A stretch of DNA of 64,000 nucleotides from Tissierella praeacuta_A (GTDB lineage Bacteria > Bacillota > Clostridia > Tissierellales > Tissierellaceae). This document shows, in pieces, positions 17,148-25,027 of this stretch. The stretch is from contig NZ_JBEBOY010000002.1 in the NCBI RefSeq assembly GCF_040396155.1, forward strand, positions 1 through 64,000, in the 5' to 3' direction. The notes under the pieces are model-generated. The model was given only the letters and a program-made list of their open reading frames with translations. It was not told the DNA's origin and made no database searches. The stretch's first letter is position 1; the number at the start of each line of letters is the position of its first letter. A program made the position numbers and the translations under genes.

Positions 17148-18500
17148 ATGGACAGAGATAAATTAATAGAGAGATTATTTGAAAAAGCTAAATCATGTAA
17201 TATTGAAGAAGTAGAAGTCTATATCAATAAAAATTCATCCTTGGATTTTAATATATATGAAGGTAAGTTAGAAGAATATGTAGTAGCAGAAGAAGAGGAT
17301 TTATCTTTAAGGGGTATTTATAAGGGGAAAATGGGATATTCTTATACGGAAAAACTAAGTGAAGATAGTTTAGATGAATTGATAAATAATTTAATTCAAT
17401 ATGCAGAAAATAATCATAATGATGAAGTAGAAAAAATGTCTTCATCTACATTGGAAAGTAAGAAAACTGTTGAAAGAGAAAATTTATTAGATAAATTTAC
17501 AGAGGACGAAAAGATTGAATATTTATTGGATTTAGAGAAAAGAGCTTATGCTTATGATAAAAGAGTAAAGACCATAGAAGATTGTAGGTATCAAGAGAAA
17601 ATCCAAGAAATATATATTAGGAATACTAAGGGACTAGAATTAAAGGATAGTCATATTATTGGCATTATAAGTCTTTCAGCTGTTACGGAAGAGGAAAATA
17701 ATATGCAAACAGGATATTCGCATTGTGTGTTCAATGAACTTTCTGAGAATTATAAGGAAAAGCTTATTAAAGACAGCGTTGGAGATGCTATATCCATGTT
17801 AGGAGCAAAGTCCATAGAATCTGGAAACTATAAAGTTATTCTTAGAAATAATGTAGCAGCAGATATGTTTAGCTATTTTTCTCCTATATTTTTAGGAAGT
17901 ACAGTTCAAAAGGATCTTTCTCTAATGAAAGGGAAGTTAGGTTCAAAGGTTGCTGTAGATTCCTTTAATATAGTGGAAAATCCTTTAATGGAAAATGGAA
18001 AATATTATAGAACCTTTGATGATGAAGGAACTGCTACTTATTCAAAATATATAATAGAAGACGGAGTATTGAAGAACTTTCTTCACAACAATAAAACTGC
18101 CGAAAAAGATGGTACAAAGTCCACTGGAAATGGCTTTAGAAATTCCCATAAATCATCTATTGGAGTAATGTCTACAAATATGTATATTAGAGAAGGAGAG
18201 CGATCCTTAGAAGATTTGATAATTTCTATGGATAAAGGTATCATTATTACTGATATTCATGGACTACATGCAGGGATTAACCCTATATCAGGAGATTTTT
18301 CGTTATCATCAAATGGATTGCTTGTGGAAAATGGAAAAGTAATTAGATCTTTAGCCCAAATAACTGTGGCAGGTAATTTATATACTATGCTAAAAAATAT
18401 AAAATATATAGGAAATGACATTAAATTTTCTCATCCTAGTTCAAGCTACTTCGGAGCTCCCTCTATTTATGTTGGTAGCTTAACTATATCAGGGAAATAA
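17148..18500 (+). CDS. pmbA: TldE/PmbA-type metalloprotease partner subunit
   Basis: This 450-residue protein is the partner of TldD. It has the TldE/PmbA fold segments (NAVAADMFSYFSPIFLGSTVQ-like region, FHN/LHNNKTAEKDGTKSTGN, and GINPISGDFSLSSNGLLVENG) but no HExxxH motif, as usual for TldE. It starts two bases after tldD stops, giving tight coupling and equal dosage. It is the last gene of the opp-tld operon, followed directly by a terminator. A second reading as an independent U62 peptidase is less likely because the active-site motif is absent. Confidence 0.9.
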   Translation: MDRDKLIERLFEKAKSCNIEEVEVYINKNSSLDFNIYEGKLEEYVVAEEEDLSLRGIYKGKMGYSYTEKLSEDSLDELINNLIQYAENNHNDEVEKMSSSTLESKKTVERENLLDKFTEDEKIEYLLDLEKRAYAYDKRVKTIEDCRYQEKIQEIYIRNTKGLELKDSHIIGIISLSAVTEEENNMQTGYSHCVFNELSENYKEKLIKDSVGDAISMLGAKSIESGNYKVILRNNVAADMFSYFSPIFLGSTVQKDLSLMKGKLGSKVAVDSFNIVENPLMENGKYYRTFDDEGTATYSKYIIEDGVLKNFLHNNKTAEKDGTKSTGNGFRNSHKSSIGVMSTNMYIREGERSLEDLIISMDKGIIITDIHGLHAGINPISGDFSLSSNGLLVENGKVIRSLAQITVAGNLYTMLKNIKYIGNDIKFSHPSSSYFGAPSIYVGSLTISGK

Positions 18501-18502
18501 AG

Positions 18503-18524
18503 AAGGCTTTTAAAAGCCTTTTTT
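18503..18524 (+). terminator. Terminator of opp-tld operon
   Basis: The stem is AAGGCTTT (18503-18510) with AAAGCCTT (18513-18520), followed by TTTT. It lies three bases after the tldE stop. Confidence 0.9.
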
Positions 18525-18547
18525 ATTTCAAATATGAAAGAAAAAAT

Positions 18548-18629
18548 AATCACCCTGTATTGCCGTACAAGGTGATTAAAGTAGTTTAATTCACTAGATG
18601 GTAATCGCATTTTTGCGAATCCGATTACC
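18548..18629. other. Two strong hairpins in convergent gap
   Basis: Hairpin 1 (18548-18577) pairs AATCACC with GGTGATT and an inner TGTA with TACA around a TTGCCG loop. On the minus strand it is followed by ATTTTTT, so it can terminate the S9 peptidase transcript. Hairpin 2 (18600-18629) pairs GGTAATCG with CGATTACC perfectly. Neither matches an RNA family I recognise. They could be a small RNA or the end of a lost mobile element. Confidence 0.45.
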
Positions 18630-18645
18630 TTATTTATATTATACC

Positions 18646-18731
18646 ATAATGTTCATTAAAGTAAACATACATATTTTATAAAGTAAATATAATGTTTATT
18701 AAAGTAAATATACATATTGTATAAAGTAAAC
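18646..18731. repeat. Tandem 43-bp repeat holding four AAAGTAAA sites
   Basis: Two direct 43-bp copies (18646-18688, 18689-18731) differ at only four positions. Each holds two AAAGTAAA sites, at 18658, 18680, 18701 and 18723. They are spaced 22, 21 and 22 bases, about two helical turns. This spacing suits a protein-binding array. The repeat lies between two converging genes, so a promoter role for the neighbours is unlikely. Confidence 0.7.
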
Positions 18732-18794
18732 TTATAAAAATAGTTAAATTGCCTATTTATTTAACAAAGACCAGATTAGTTTAACCAGTTTTTT

Positions 18795-20783
18795 TTATTT
18801 CAAATATTTATTAAACCAATTAGTTATTTCTTCTAATCTTTTAATTCTATGTTTTGGCTTTCCTGACCTACTTAGTTCATGGTTTTCTCCTCTAAACATA
18901 ACTAATCTAGAATCTACTCCATGATATTTCAAGGAAGTAAACATCTGAATACCTTCAGGCAGCCAACAGCGGTAATCTTCCTCGGAATGGATAAATAGAG
19001 TAGGTGTAACTGCTTTATCGGCATATTTCATAGGAGAATGGAACCAAAGTTTTTCCACATCAGACCAAGGTGTAGCAGCTTGTTGGTCATCTACAAAATA
19101 ATATCCAATATCCGTAGTTCCAAACTTAGAAATCCAGTTAGCTATAGATCTTTGAGATGCAGCAGCTTTAAATCTCTTAGTATGACCTATTATCCAGTTA
19201 GTCATAAAACCACCATAGGAACCACCAGTTACTCCAATTTTATCCCTATCTACAAAAGAATATTTCTCAAGAACTAAATCTGTGAATTTCATTAAATCAT
19301 CATAATCAATAGTACCGTATTTACCTCTTATATCTGCAAATTCATTTCCTCTACCATCTGAACCTCTAGGATTACAGAAGAATACTGCATATCCTTCATT
19401 AGCCCAGTATTGCATTTCATGGAAAAATACTTCCCCATAGACAGTCTTTGGACCGCCATGAATATCTAATATTCCTGGATATTTTTTTCCTTCTTCAAAG
19501 TCTACAGGTTTGATTATCCACCCGTCAATTGTTATTCCATCAACTTCAAAACTTAGATATTCAGGAGTGGATAATTTCTTTTCATTTATTACCCATTCAT
19601 TAAATTTAGTTAATTGAATTTCTTTTTTATTATCTAAACTATATAATTCTTGAAGTTTAAGTCCCCTAAGACCTATAAATCCAATCTTGCCATTTAATAT
19701 ATCAAATCCGTCTATAGAACCTTTTTGTTCAACTAATTTCTCAACATCTCCATCTTTGTTTATTCTATTAATATATGAGCTATCTCTCTCTGTTGTTGTG
19801 AAGTATAGATAATCTTCGTTTGATACCATAGCTCTGCTGCCACCAAATCTACAATCAGAACCTACAGAGTTCCAAAGACTATAATCAAAGCTATCATCAG
19901 TTATTCTAAGGGCATTGGAGCCATCTAGATTCATTGTATAGAAATGTGGATTTTCATTTATTCCATAGGATTTCATATTATGCCCAGTGAAAATTATTTT
20001 ATCTCCAAGAAAATCTGCATAGTAATAGCTGAAAACATCTTTATGAGTTAATTTTTCTAATTTATTTTCTTTAATATTATATAAATGTAAATCTGATTTT
20101 AATGGCATTTTATCCATATATGAACTGGCAACTATAATTGCCATGGATTTATCTTTGTTAAGTTTAACACTTCCTACATCTGTAAATTCATCAGTAATAG
20201 GGGTAAGGATTTTACTATCTAAATTATAGATATAAAGTCTGTTTCTCCTTTTATTTGTAAAGCCTGTACCATTGGACCAAAATGGTATCTCATCTAATAC
20301 TTCATAGTCTTTATCTTCTTCTATTTTCTTTATAGCTTTTTCCTTATCTTCACCAGATAGTTCTCGAAGATTTGGCATATTAGGATTAAAAGTAGCAGTT
20401 ATTAGAAGATTATCCTTATCTATAAATTCAAGTGAATTTGCATTTAGTGGGATTTCAAATGTTTTATTGGCTTCTCCTCCATTTATACTGATCTCATAAT
20501 AAGTGGTAAACTCTTCTTTTCTTTCTTTATCTTTTTTATCTCTAACAGCAGGGAATAGAATAGTACTATCATCTTTCCATATAAAGGACTTTTCTTCATC
20601 TAAGGATGTTAATTTAAATTCTGATTTTTTCTCTTCGTCATAGATATAGATATTAGACAGGTATTTATTTTCTTTTACATCCATTCTATGTACTATAAAA
20701 CCTATATTTTTACCATTTGGCGAAAATCTAATGCCTGATAAAAACTTATATTTTGTAAAGTCATCTAGTTTTAAATTCTCCAC
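18795..20783 (-). CDS. S9 family prolyl-oligopeptidase-type peptidase
   Basis: This is a 662-residue cytosolic serine peptidase with an N-terminal beta-propeller (about 1-390) and a C-terminal alpha/beta hydrolase domain. The nucleophile elbow is GGSYGGFMTNW (Ser about 510), the acid lies in LFIHSEEDYRCW, and the His in RGENHELSR. These fit the acylaminoacyl-peptidase/dipeptidyl-peptidase group of S9. It likely removes short or acylated peptides, complementing the nearby opp-tld system. The start is GTG with a GGGGGG ribosome site. No signal peptide is present. Confidence 0.93.
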   Translation of the reverse strand: MENLKLDDFTKYKFLSGIRFSPNGKNIGFIVHRMDVKENKYLSNIYIYDEEKKSEFKLTSLDEEKSFIWKDDSTILFPAVRDKKDKERKEEFTTYYEISINGGEANKTFEIPLNANSLEFIDKDNLLITATFNPNMPNLRELSGEDKEKAIKKIEEDKDYEVLDEIPFWSNGTGFTNKRRNRLYIYNLDSKILTPITDEFTDVGSVKLNKDKSMAIIVASSYMDKMPLKSDLHLYNIKENKLEKLTHKDVFSYYYADFLGDKIIFTGHNMKSYGINENPHFYTMNLDGSNALRITDDSFDYSLWNSVGSDCRFGGSRAMVSNEDYLYFTTTERDSSYINRINKDGDVEKLVEQKGSIDGFDILNGKIGFIGLRGLKLQELYSLDNKKEIQLTKFNEWVINEKKLSTPEYLSFEVDGITIDGWIIKPVDFEEGKKYPGILDIHGGPKTVYGEVFFHEMQYWANEGYAVFFCNPRGSDGRGNEFADIRGKYGTIDYDDLMKFTDLVLEKYSFVDRDKIGVTGGSYGGFMTNWIIGHTKRFKAAASQRSIANWISKFGTTDIGYYFVDDQQAATPWSDVEKLWFHSPMKYADKAVTPTLFIHSEEDYRCWLPEGIQMFTSLKYHGVDSRLVMFRGENHELSRSGKPKHRIKRLEEITNWFNKYLK

Positions 20784-20901
20784 TTACATCCCCCCAATAA
20801 ATTATTTAGTGTATCTAAGATTTATTATATACTATTTATAATGGAATATAAAGTAGAGAACTACTTTGATATAGTAATAATGTAAAAATATTTAAAATAA
20901 A

Positions 20902-20930
20902 TGCAACTTTTTTAAATCTCAGTCGTCTAA
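20902..20930 (+). promoter_or_regulatory. ECF-type promoter (autoregulatory)
   Basis: TGCAAC (20902-20907), a T-rich 16-base spacer and CGTCTAA (20924-20930) match the general ECF pattern of an AAC -35 and a CGTC -10. It lies 20 bases before the ribosome site region of the sigma factor gene, so the sigma factor probably transcribes its own operon. Confidence 0.65.
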
Positions 20931-20950
20931 ATAGTAAAGGAGGGTCAGGG

Positions 20951-21493
20951 GTGGCGGAGTATGGAGAAAAAGAATTAATAAAAAGGCTTAAAAGTGGAAA
21001 TGAAGAAGCATATATACATCTTTTAGATATCTATGGAAATAGATTGTTAAAAACTTGCTACTTAGTCCTCAAAGATGAGAAAGATGCTGAGGATATAGTA
21101 CAAGAAACCTTTCTTAAAATATTTAGCCAGATAAAATCTTTTAAGGGGAATAGTTCCATATACACTTGGATATATAAAATAGCTTTGAATCTATGTAAAG
21201 ATAGAATGAAAACTAGAAGAGAATTTGAAATATATGAAGATATTATAGAAAGTAATGAAAGGGTAGAGGATATAGTATTTGATTCAATAGATAGGAAAGC
21301 TTTGAGAAATGAACTATTTAATCTAAACCTATTATATAAAGAAGTTATGATACTTTTTTATTTTGAAGAATTATCTATTAGGCAGATATCTGAAATACTA
21401 GAAGAAAAGGAAGGGACCATAAAAAGCAGATTAAGCAGAGGAAGGATTATACTTAAAAATTCTATTGAAAGGGGAGGAGAGTTTAATGGATAA
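20951..21493 (+). CDS. ECF-type RNA polymerase sigma factor
   Basis: This is a 180-residue sigma-70 family factor with region 2 (DAEDIVQETFLKIFSQIKSFKGNSSIYTWIYKIALN, about 45-85) and region 4 (LYKEVMILFYFEELSIRQISEILEEKEGTIKSRLSRGRIIL, about 128-170). It lacks regions 1 and 3, as ECF factors do. The GTG start follows GGAGGGTCAGGG. The next gene overlaps by 8 bases and encodes a likely membrane anti-sigma factor. The upstream ECF-type promoter suggests positive autoregulation. Confidence 0.95.
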   Translation: MAEYGEKELIKRLKSGNEEAYIHLLDIYGNRLLKTCYLVLKDEKDAEDIVQETFLKIFSQIKSFKGNSSIYTWIYKIALNLCKDRMKTRREFEIYEDIIESNERVEDIVFDSIDRKALRNELFNLNLLYKEVMILFYFEELSIRQISEILEEKEGTIKSRLSRGRIILKNSIERGGEFNG

Positions 21494-21797
21494 AGATAGA
21501 TTGGGAAATGAGTTGAAAATAATAATGGAAGATGAAGTAAAGGAGATAGAGATTTCTCAAGGTTTAAGAGATAGGATACTCATAAGTAGAAAGAAAACAT
21601 TAAAAGATAGAATAAAAGATTTCTTAAATAAGGAAATAGAACTGCCTTTAGTGCCTATGATGGCATCTTTTATTATATTTTTCATAATAGTAGGAATCCC
21701 TAAGGACATAGTGGTTAAGAGTGAAAGCATTATAGACTTAGGTTCAACTCAGATTATAATAAGAGATGAAAGGAGAGTGAGTAGATGTGAAAATTAG
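21486..21797 (+). CDS. Probable single-pass anti-sigma factor
   Basis: This is a 103-residue protein with a charged cytosolic N-terminal part (about 1-50), one membrane helix (about 57-75, MMASFIIFFIIVGI) and a short outer tail. Size, topology and position directly after an ECF sigma gene are those of an anti-sigma factor. No zinc HxxxCxxC motif is present. The ATG at 21486 has GGAGGAG and overlaps the sigma gene stop. It overlaps the next gene by 11 bases. Function is inferred from context. Confidence 0.7.
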   Translation: MDKDRLGNELKIIMEDEVKEIEISQGLRDRILISRKKTLKDRIKDFLNKEIELPLVPMMASFIIFFIIVGIPKDIVVKSESIIDLGSTQIIIRDERRVSRCEN

Positions 21798-23913
21798 AAT
21801 AAAAGTGAAGACAATAATATTAATAGTAGTATTAATTTTAGTAGTAGTACCCATTGTTAATCTGACATTAGCTGAGATTTTTAATGAAACTAAGCCAGAG
21901 GTAGCAGAGAAACTCTATGACTACTATTTAAAGTACCCTGTTTCTTTTCAAAAAGACGAGGTACTATACAAAAGGGCTGATACTATAATCAGTGGATTAA
22001 GCAGATATAGAATAATGATGGGAATGAAGATGGGAGAGCGAATATTAGATTATGATACTATAGATAAGGCTATAAACAGCTATAAAGAAATAATAGAGGA
22101 TTATCCTAAGAGTAAGAAATATACTTTGGCCTACAAGAGCATATTAGATTTATATATATATAATGGTGATTTAAATAATTTAGAAGATTGGATAGAATGG
22201 GGAAAATCTTCAGATAAAAATGAAATAAGAGATATATCTATGCTCTATGAAGGTTATGTATATTTTGCCAATAGGGAATATACTAAGGCAGAGGATATGC
22301 TTAGTTCCTTTGTACCAGGGGATAAGGATATTGATTATATGTATTATTTTTTAAGAGGGCATATAGAATTTGCTAGAGAGAATTTTCAGAAGGCAAATGA
22401 ATATTATGGAAAAGCTGGTGAAACTAGGTGGAGATTCGATACTACTTTATTTGGTGGTTTAGTTCCAAGTCATAGAAAGTCATGGTTAGAAGAATTAGAT
22501 TATAAAAACGGGAAAAATAAAATCAAGGGAAGGGTAACTGTTGATGGAGTAGGAATTCCATTTGTGGAAGTATATCTGCAAAAATCTAGGCAAGGCTATT
22601 CTTCACGAGGTATAGATTTCGTTGCCACTACAGATAAAGATGGATATTATGAAACCATTGGTGTGAAGGATGGGAAATATGATTTAGGTATTGGAGTAGG
22701 TACGGGAATATTATTTGAAAAGGCATATTTAGAGAAAAATAGATTTAACTTTGAGGTATTAGATGATGTAGAGTATGATTTTCAATTTAGCTCTGCTATG
22801 AAGATTATAAAGCCCAAATCTGAAGAATTAGTAGATGGAAATAAGTTTGAAGTAGAATGGGAAGAAGTCCAAGGGGCAGAATTTTATAGAGTTAAAGCTG
22901 TAGGGGTAAGAAATTCATCTATGTTTACTACTGTTATAATGGATGAAAAAAGGCAAGTAGATATAAGAGGAAATAATGCAGTATTTGATATAGAGATTCT
23001 CAAACATTCTCCTTCGGGGTACTCTATTGATGAAAATGGTGTTGTAAGTCCTGGAGCCATAATGGGATATGTATATAGTGAGACTACAGTCTATATTATG
23101 GTCGATGCCTATGATGAGAATGAAAATATGTTAAGCAGCAGTGCTCCGATGACTAATTATTATGATATGATGCCCAGCTTAAAGGTAGGAGGCGAGCAAA
23201 CAGAGGGAGAAAAACTAATATCAAAAGTACAGTATAAAGAAGCCATAGATCATTATGAGAATTTGCTACTAGATGATGAAGAAAATATAGAAGCATTATC
23301 ATATTTGGCTAAGCTATATATATATGGTTGGGGTGAAGGAACCTCAGATGCTGAAAAGGCTATAAATTATGGAAAAAAGGTTTATGATATAACAGGTAAT
23401 GCTGATGTAATCCTTAGGGTTCTGGATCAAATGACTTCTAAGAATTATAGAGAAAATAAAGAAATTGTAAAAGAATTATTTGATATGATACCCAAGGAAT
23501 ATAGAGATGAGTATTTCTACTGGTATAGAGGGGCATATTATAGTTCATTAGGTGAATTTGAAAAAGCTAGGGAAGATTTACTTCTTGCAGATAATATAAG
23601 GGATTCTGATATTGTTTATATAGATCTTTATCTAGGTGAATATGAAAGAGCCATAGATTTTTTGAAGAATAAGGATGTTAAGCTTTATTATATGAGTAAG
23701 GGAAAGTTAATAGAAGGTATAGAGTTATTAAGCCAATTAGATAAAAATGATAAAGAATATATAATGTTTAAAGAATATCTGTCTAGGCTTTTAAAAAGAG
23801 AAGAGGATTATGAAGGAAGGGAAGAGGATTTTAGGAAAGTTTATAGTGCAGTAAAAAATCCTGGAATAAAAATTATTTTAAATGAAATAAAAGAGGATAA
23901 TCATTGGGACTAA
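21787..23913 (+). CDS. Membrane-anchored TPR protein with carboxypeptidase-regulatory-like domain
   Basis: This 708-residue protein has an N-terminal membrane anchor (about 8-30), then TPR-like helices (about 45-225). A beta domain like the carboxypeptidase regulatory fold follows at about 243-300 (GRVTVDGVGIPFVEVYLQ, then TTDKDGYYETIGVKDGKYDLGIGVG). A further beta-rich stretch and C-terminal TPRs (about 475-690) complete it. The bulk should be outside the membrane. It is translationally coupled to the anti-sigma gene, starting at GTG 21787. A role as the surface effector or sensor of this ECF module is inferred. No enzymatic motif is seen. Confidence 0.8.
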   Translation: MKIRIKVKTIILIVVLILVVVPIVNLTLAEIFNETKPEVAEKLYDYYLKYPVSFQKDEVLYKRADTIISGLSRYRIMMGMKMGERILDYDTIDKAINSYKEIIEDYPKSKKYTLAYKSILDLYIYNGDLNNLEDWIEWGKSSDKNEIRDISMLYEGYVYFANREYTKAEDMLSSFVPGDKDIDYMYYFLRGHIEFARENFQKANEYYGKAGETRWRFDTTLFGGLVPSHRKSWLEELDYKNGKNKIKGRVTVDGVGIPFVEVYLQKSRQGYSSRGIDFVATTDKDGYYETIGVKDGKYDLGIGVGTGILFEKAYLEKNRFNFEVLDDVEYDFQFSSAMKIIKPKSEELVDGNKFEVEWEEVQGAEFYRVKAVGVRNSSMFTTVIMDEKRQVDIRGNNAVFDIEILKHSPSGYSIDENGVVSPGAIMGYVYSETTVYIMVDAYDENENMLSSSAPMTNYYDMMPSLKVGGEQTEGEKLISKVQYKEAIDHYENLLLDDEENIEALSYLAKLYIYGWGEGTSDAEKAINYGKKVYDITGNADVILRVLDQMTSKNYRENKEIVKELFDMIPKEYRDEYFYWYRGAYYSSLGEFEKAREDLLLADNIRDSDIVYIDLYLGEYERAIDFLKNKDVKLYYMSKGKLIEGIELLSQLDKNDKEYIMFKEYLSRLLKREEDYEGREEDFRKVYSAVKNPGIKIILNEIKEDNHWD

Positions 23914-23926
23914 ATGTCCCTTTTTT
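23906..23926 (+). terminator. Terminator of ECF operon
   Basis: The stem GGGAC (23906-23910) pairs with GTCCC (23916-23920), then six Ts. The stop codon of the TPR gene lies in the loop. Confidence 0.85.
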
Positions 23927-24148
23927 GTTACAATATAATTATAATTTGTAATAATGTATCTTTTTGAGTCTTTTTGTCTATATATTATAGAAATAATTTT
24001 GGGTATAATTATATAAAAGGTTTCTATTTGTAGTATTAATATATTAAGCAGGCTTTATGAAACCTAATTGATTTAAGCTTATATTTAGATAATGGGATTT
24101 TCTTATGATTATAAAAAATGGCAATAATGATTGGAGTGGAGAGATAAT

Positions 24149-25000
24149 ATGACAAAGTTAACTTTAGAGTATATAGTTAATAAGGTTGAGGATATGAAAG
24201 TTTTGCCTGAAATCATAAATAAGATAATAGTATTAACAGACGACCCAGATTCCACAGTTCATGATATAGAGAGAGTGATATTACAGGATCAGGTTCTAAC
24301 TACTAAAATTCTTCGTCTTGCCAATTCAGCTTATTATGGATATGCAAGAAAGATTTCTACTATATCTCAAGCAACTGTTTTATTGGGATTTCAAGCGATA
24401 AAGGGAATTGCTCTTGCTTCTACTGTGAGAACATATCTAACAGAAGAATTAAAGGGATATTCTTTGGAAAAAAATGAATTATGGTCTCAGTCTCAAACTT
24501 GTGCTATAATATCAAGATTTATTGCAAAGAGTATAAAATATCCTAATCCAGAAGAAGCTTATATTGCAGGACTTCTTAGGGACATTGGGAAAACAATTTT
24601 GAATCAAAATATGGAAAAAGAATATACGGAAGTATTATCAAAGATGGAGGCTAACAATATATCCTTCTTAGAGTCAGAAAAAGAAGTACTTGGATTTGGA
24701 CATGCAGAGATAGGAGAAAAAGTAGCTGAAAAATGGAATCTTCCTAAGGACTTAGTGGAGGCAATAGGATATCATCATACACCAGAGCTAGCAAATATAA
24801 ATCCACTTTTAGTTTCTATAGTTCATATTGCTGATGCTATTACTATGATGATGGGAGTAGGACTTGGACTTGATGGTCTATCCTATAGTTTATCACCAAT
24901 GGCAATAGAGACCTTAGAATTAGATGAATTACAATTTCAAAATATCATAGCACAGGTAGCAGACTTAATAAAAGATGAAGAAAGTTTCTTAACAGCATAA
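24149..25000 (+). CDS. HDOD domain signalling protein
   Basis: This is a 283-residue protein with an HDOD domain over most of its length. Diagnostic segments are LPEIINKIIVLTDDPDSTVHDIERVILQDQVLTTKILRLANSAYYG-type N-terminal helices, TISQATVLLGFQAIKGIAL and the degenerate HD region (AGLLRDIGKTIL, FGHAEIGEKVAEKWNLP, AIGYHH). HDOD proteins lack a full metal site and act as regulators, often in motility or c-di-GMP signalling. The ATG at 24149 has GGAGAG. A TTG 18 bases upstream is possible but lacks a better ribosome site. Single gene, closed by a terminator. Confidence 0.9.
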   Translation: MTKLTLEYIVNKVEDMKVLPEIINKIIVLTDDPDSTVHDIERVILQDQVLTTKILRLANSAYYGYARKISTISQATVLLGFQAIKGIALASTVRTYLTEELKGYSLEKNELWSQSQTCAIISRFIAKSIKYPNPEEAYIAGLLRDIGKTILNQNMEKEYTEVLSKMEANNISFLESEKEVLGFGHAEIGEKVAEKWNLPKDLVEAIGYHHTPELANINPLLVSIVHIADAITMMMGVGLGLDGLSYSLSPMAIETLELDELQFQNIIAQVADLIKDEESFLTA

Positions 25001-25027
25001 AAGCAGATAATTAATTATCTGCTTTTT
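25001..25027. terminator. Bidirectional terminator
   Basis: Arms AAGCAGATAAT (25001-25011) and ATTATCTGCTT (25014-25024) with a TA loop, followed by Ts on the plus side and preceded by As. It closes both the HDOD gene and the convergent unknown gene, whose stop codon lies within it. Confidence 0.85.

Noticed and set aside
18646..18731. CRISPR array
   Set aside because: The repeats are tandem without distinct spacers, only two copies, and no cas gene is present.
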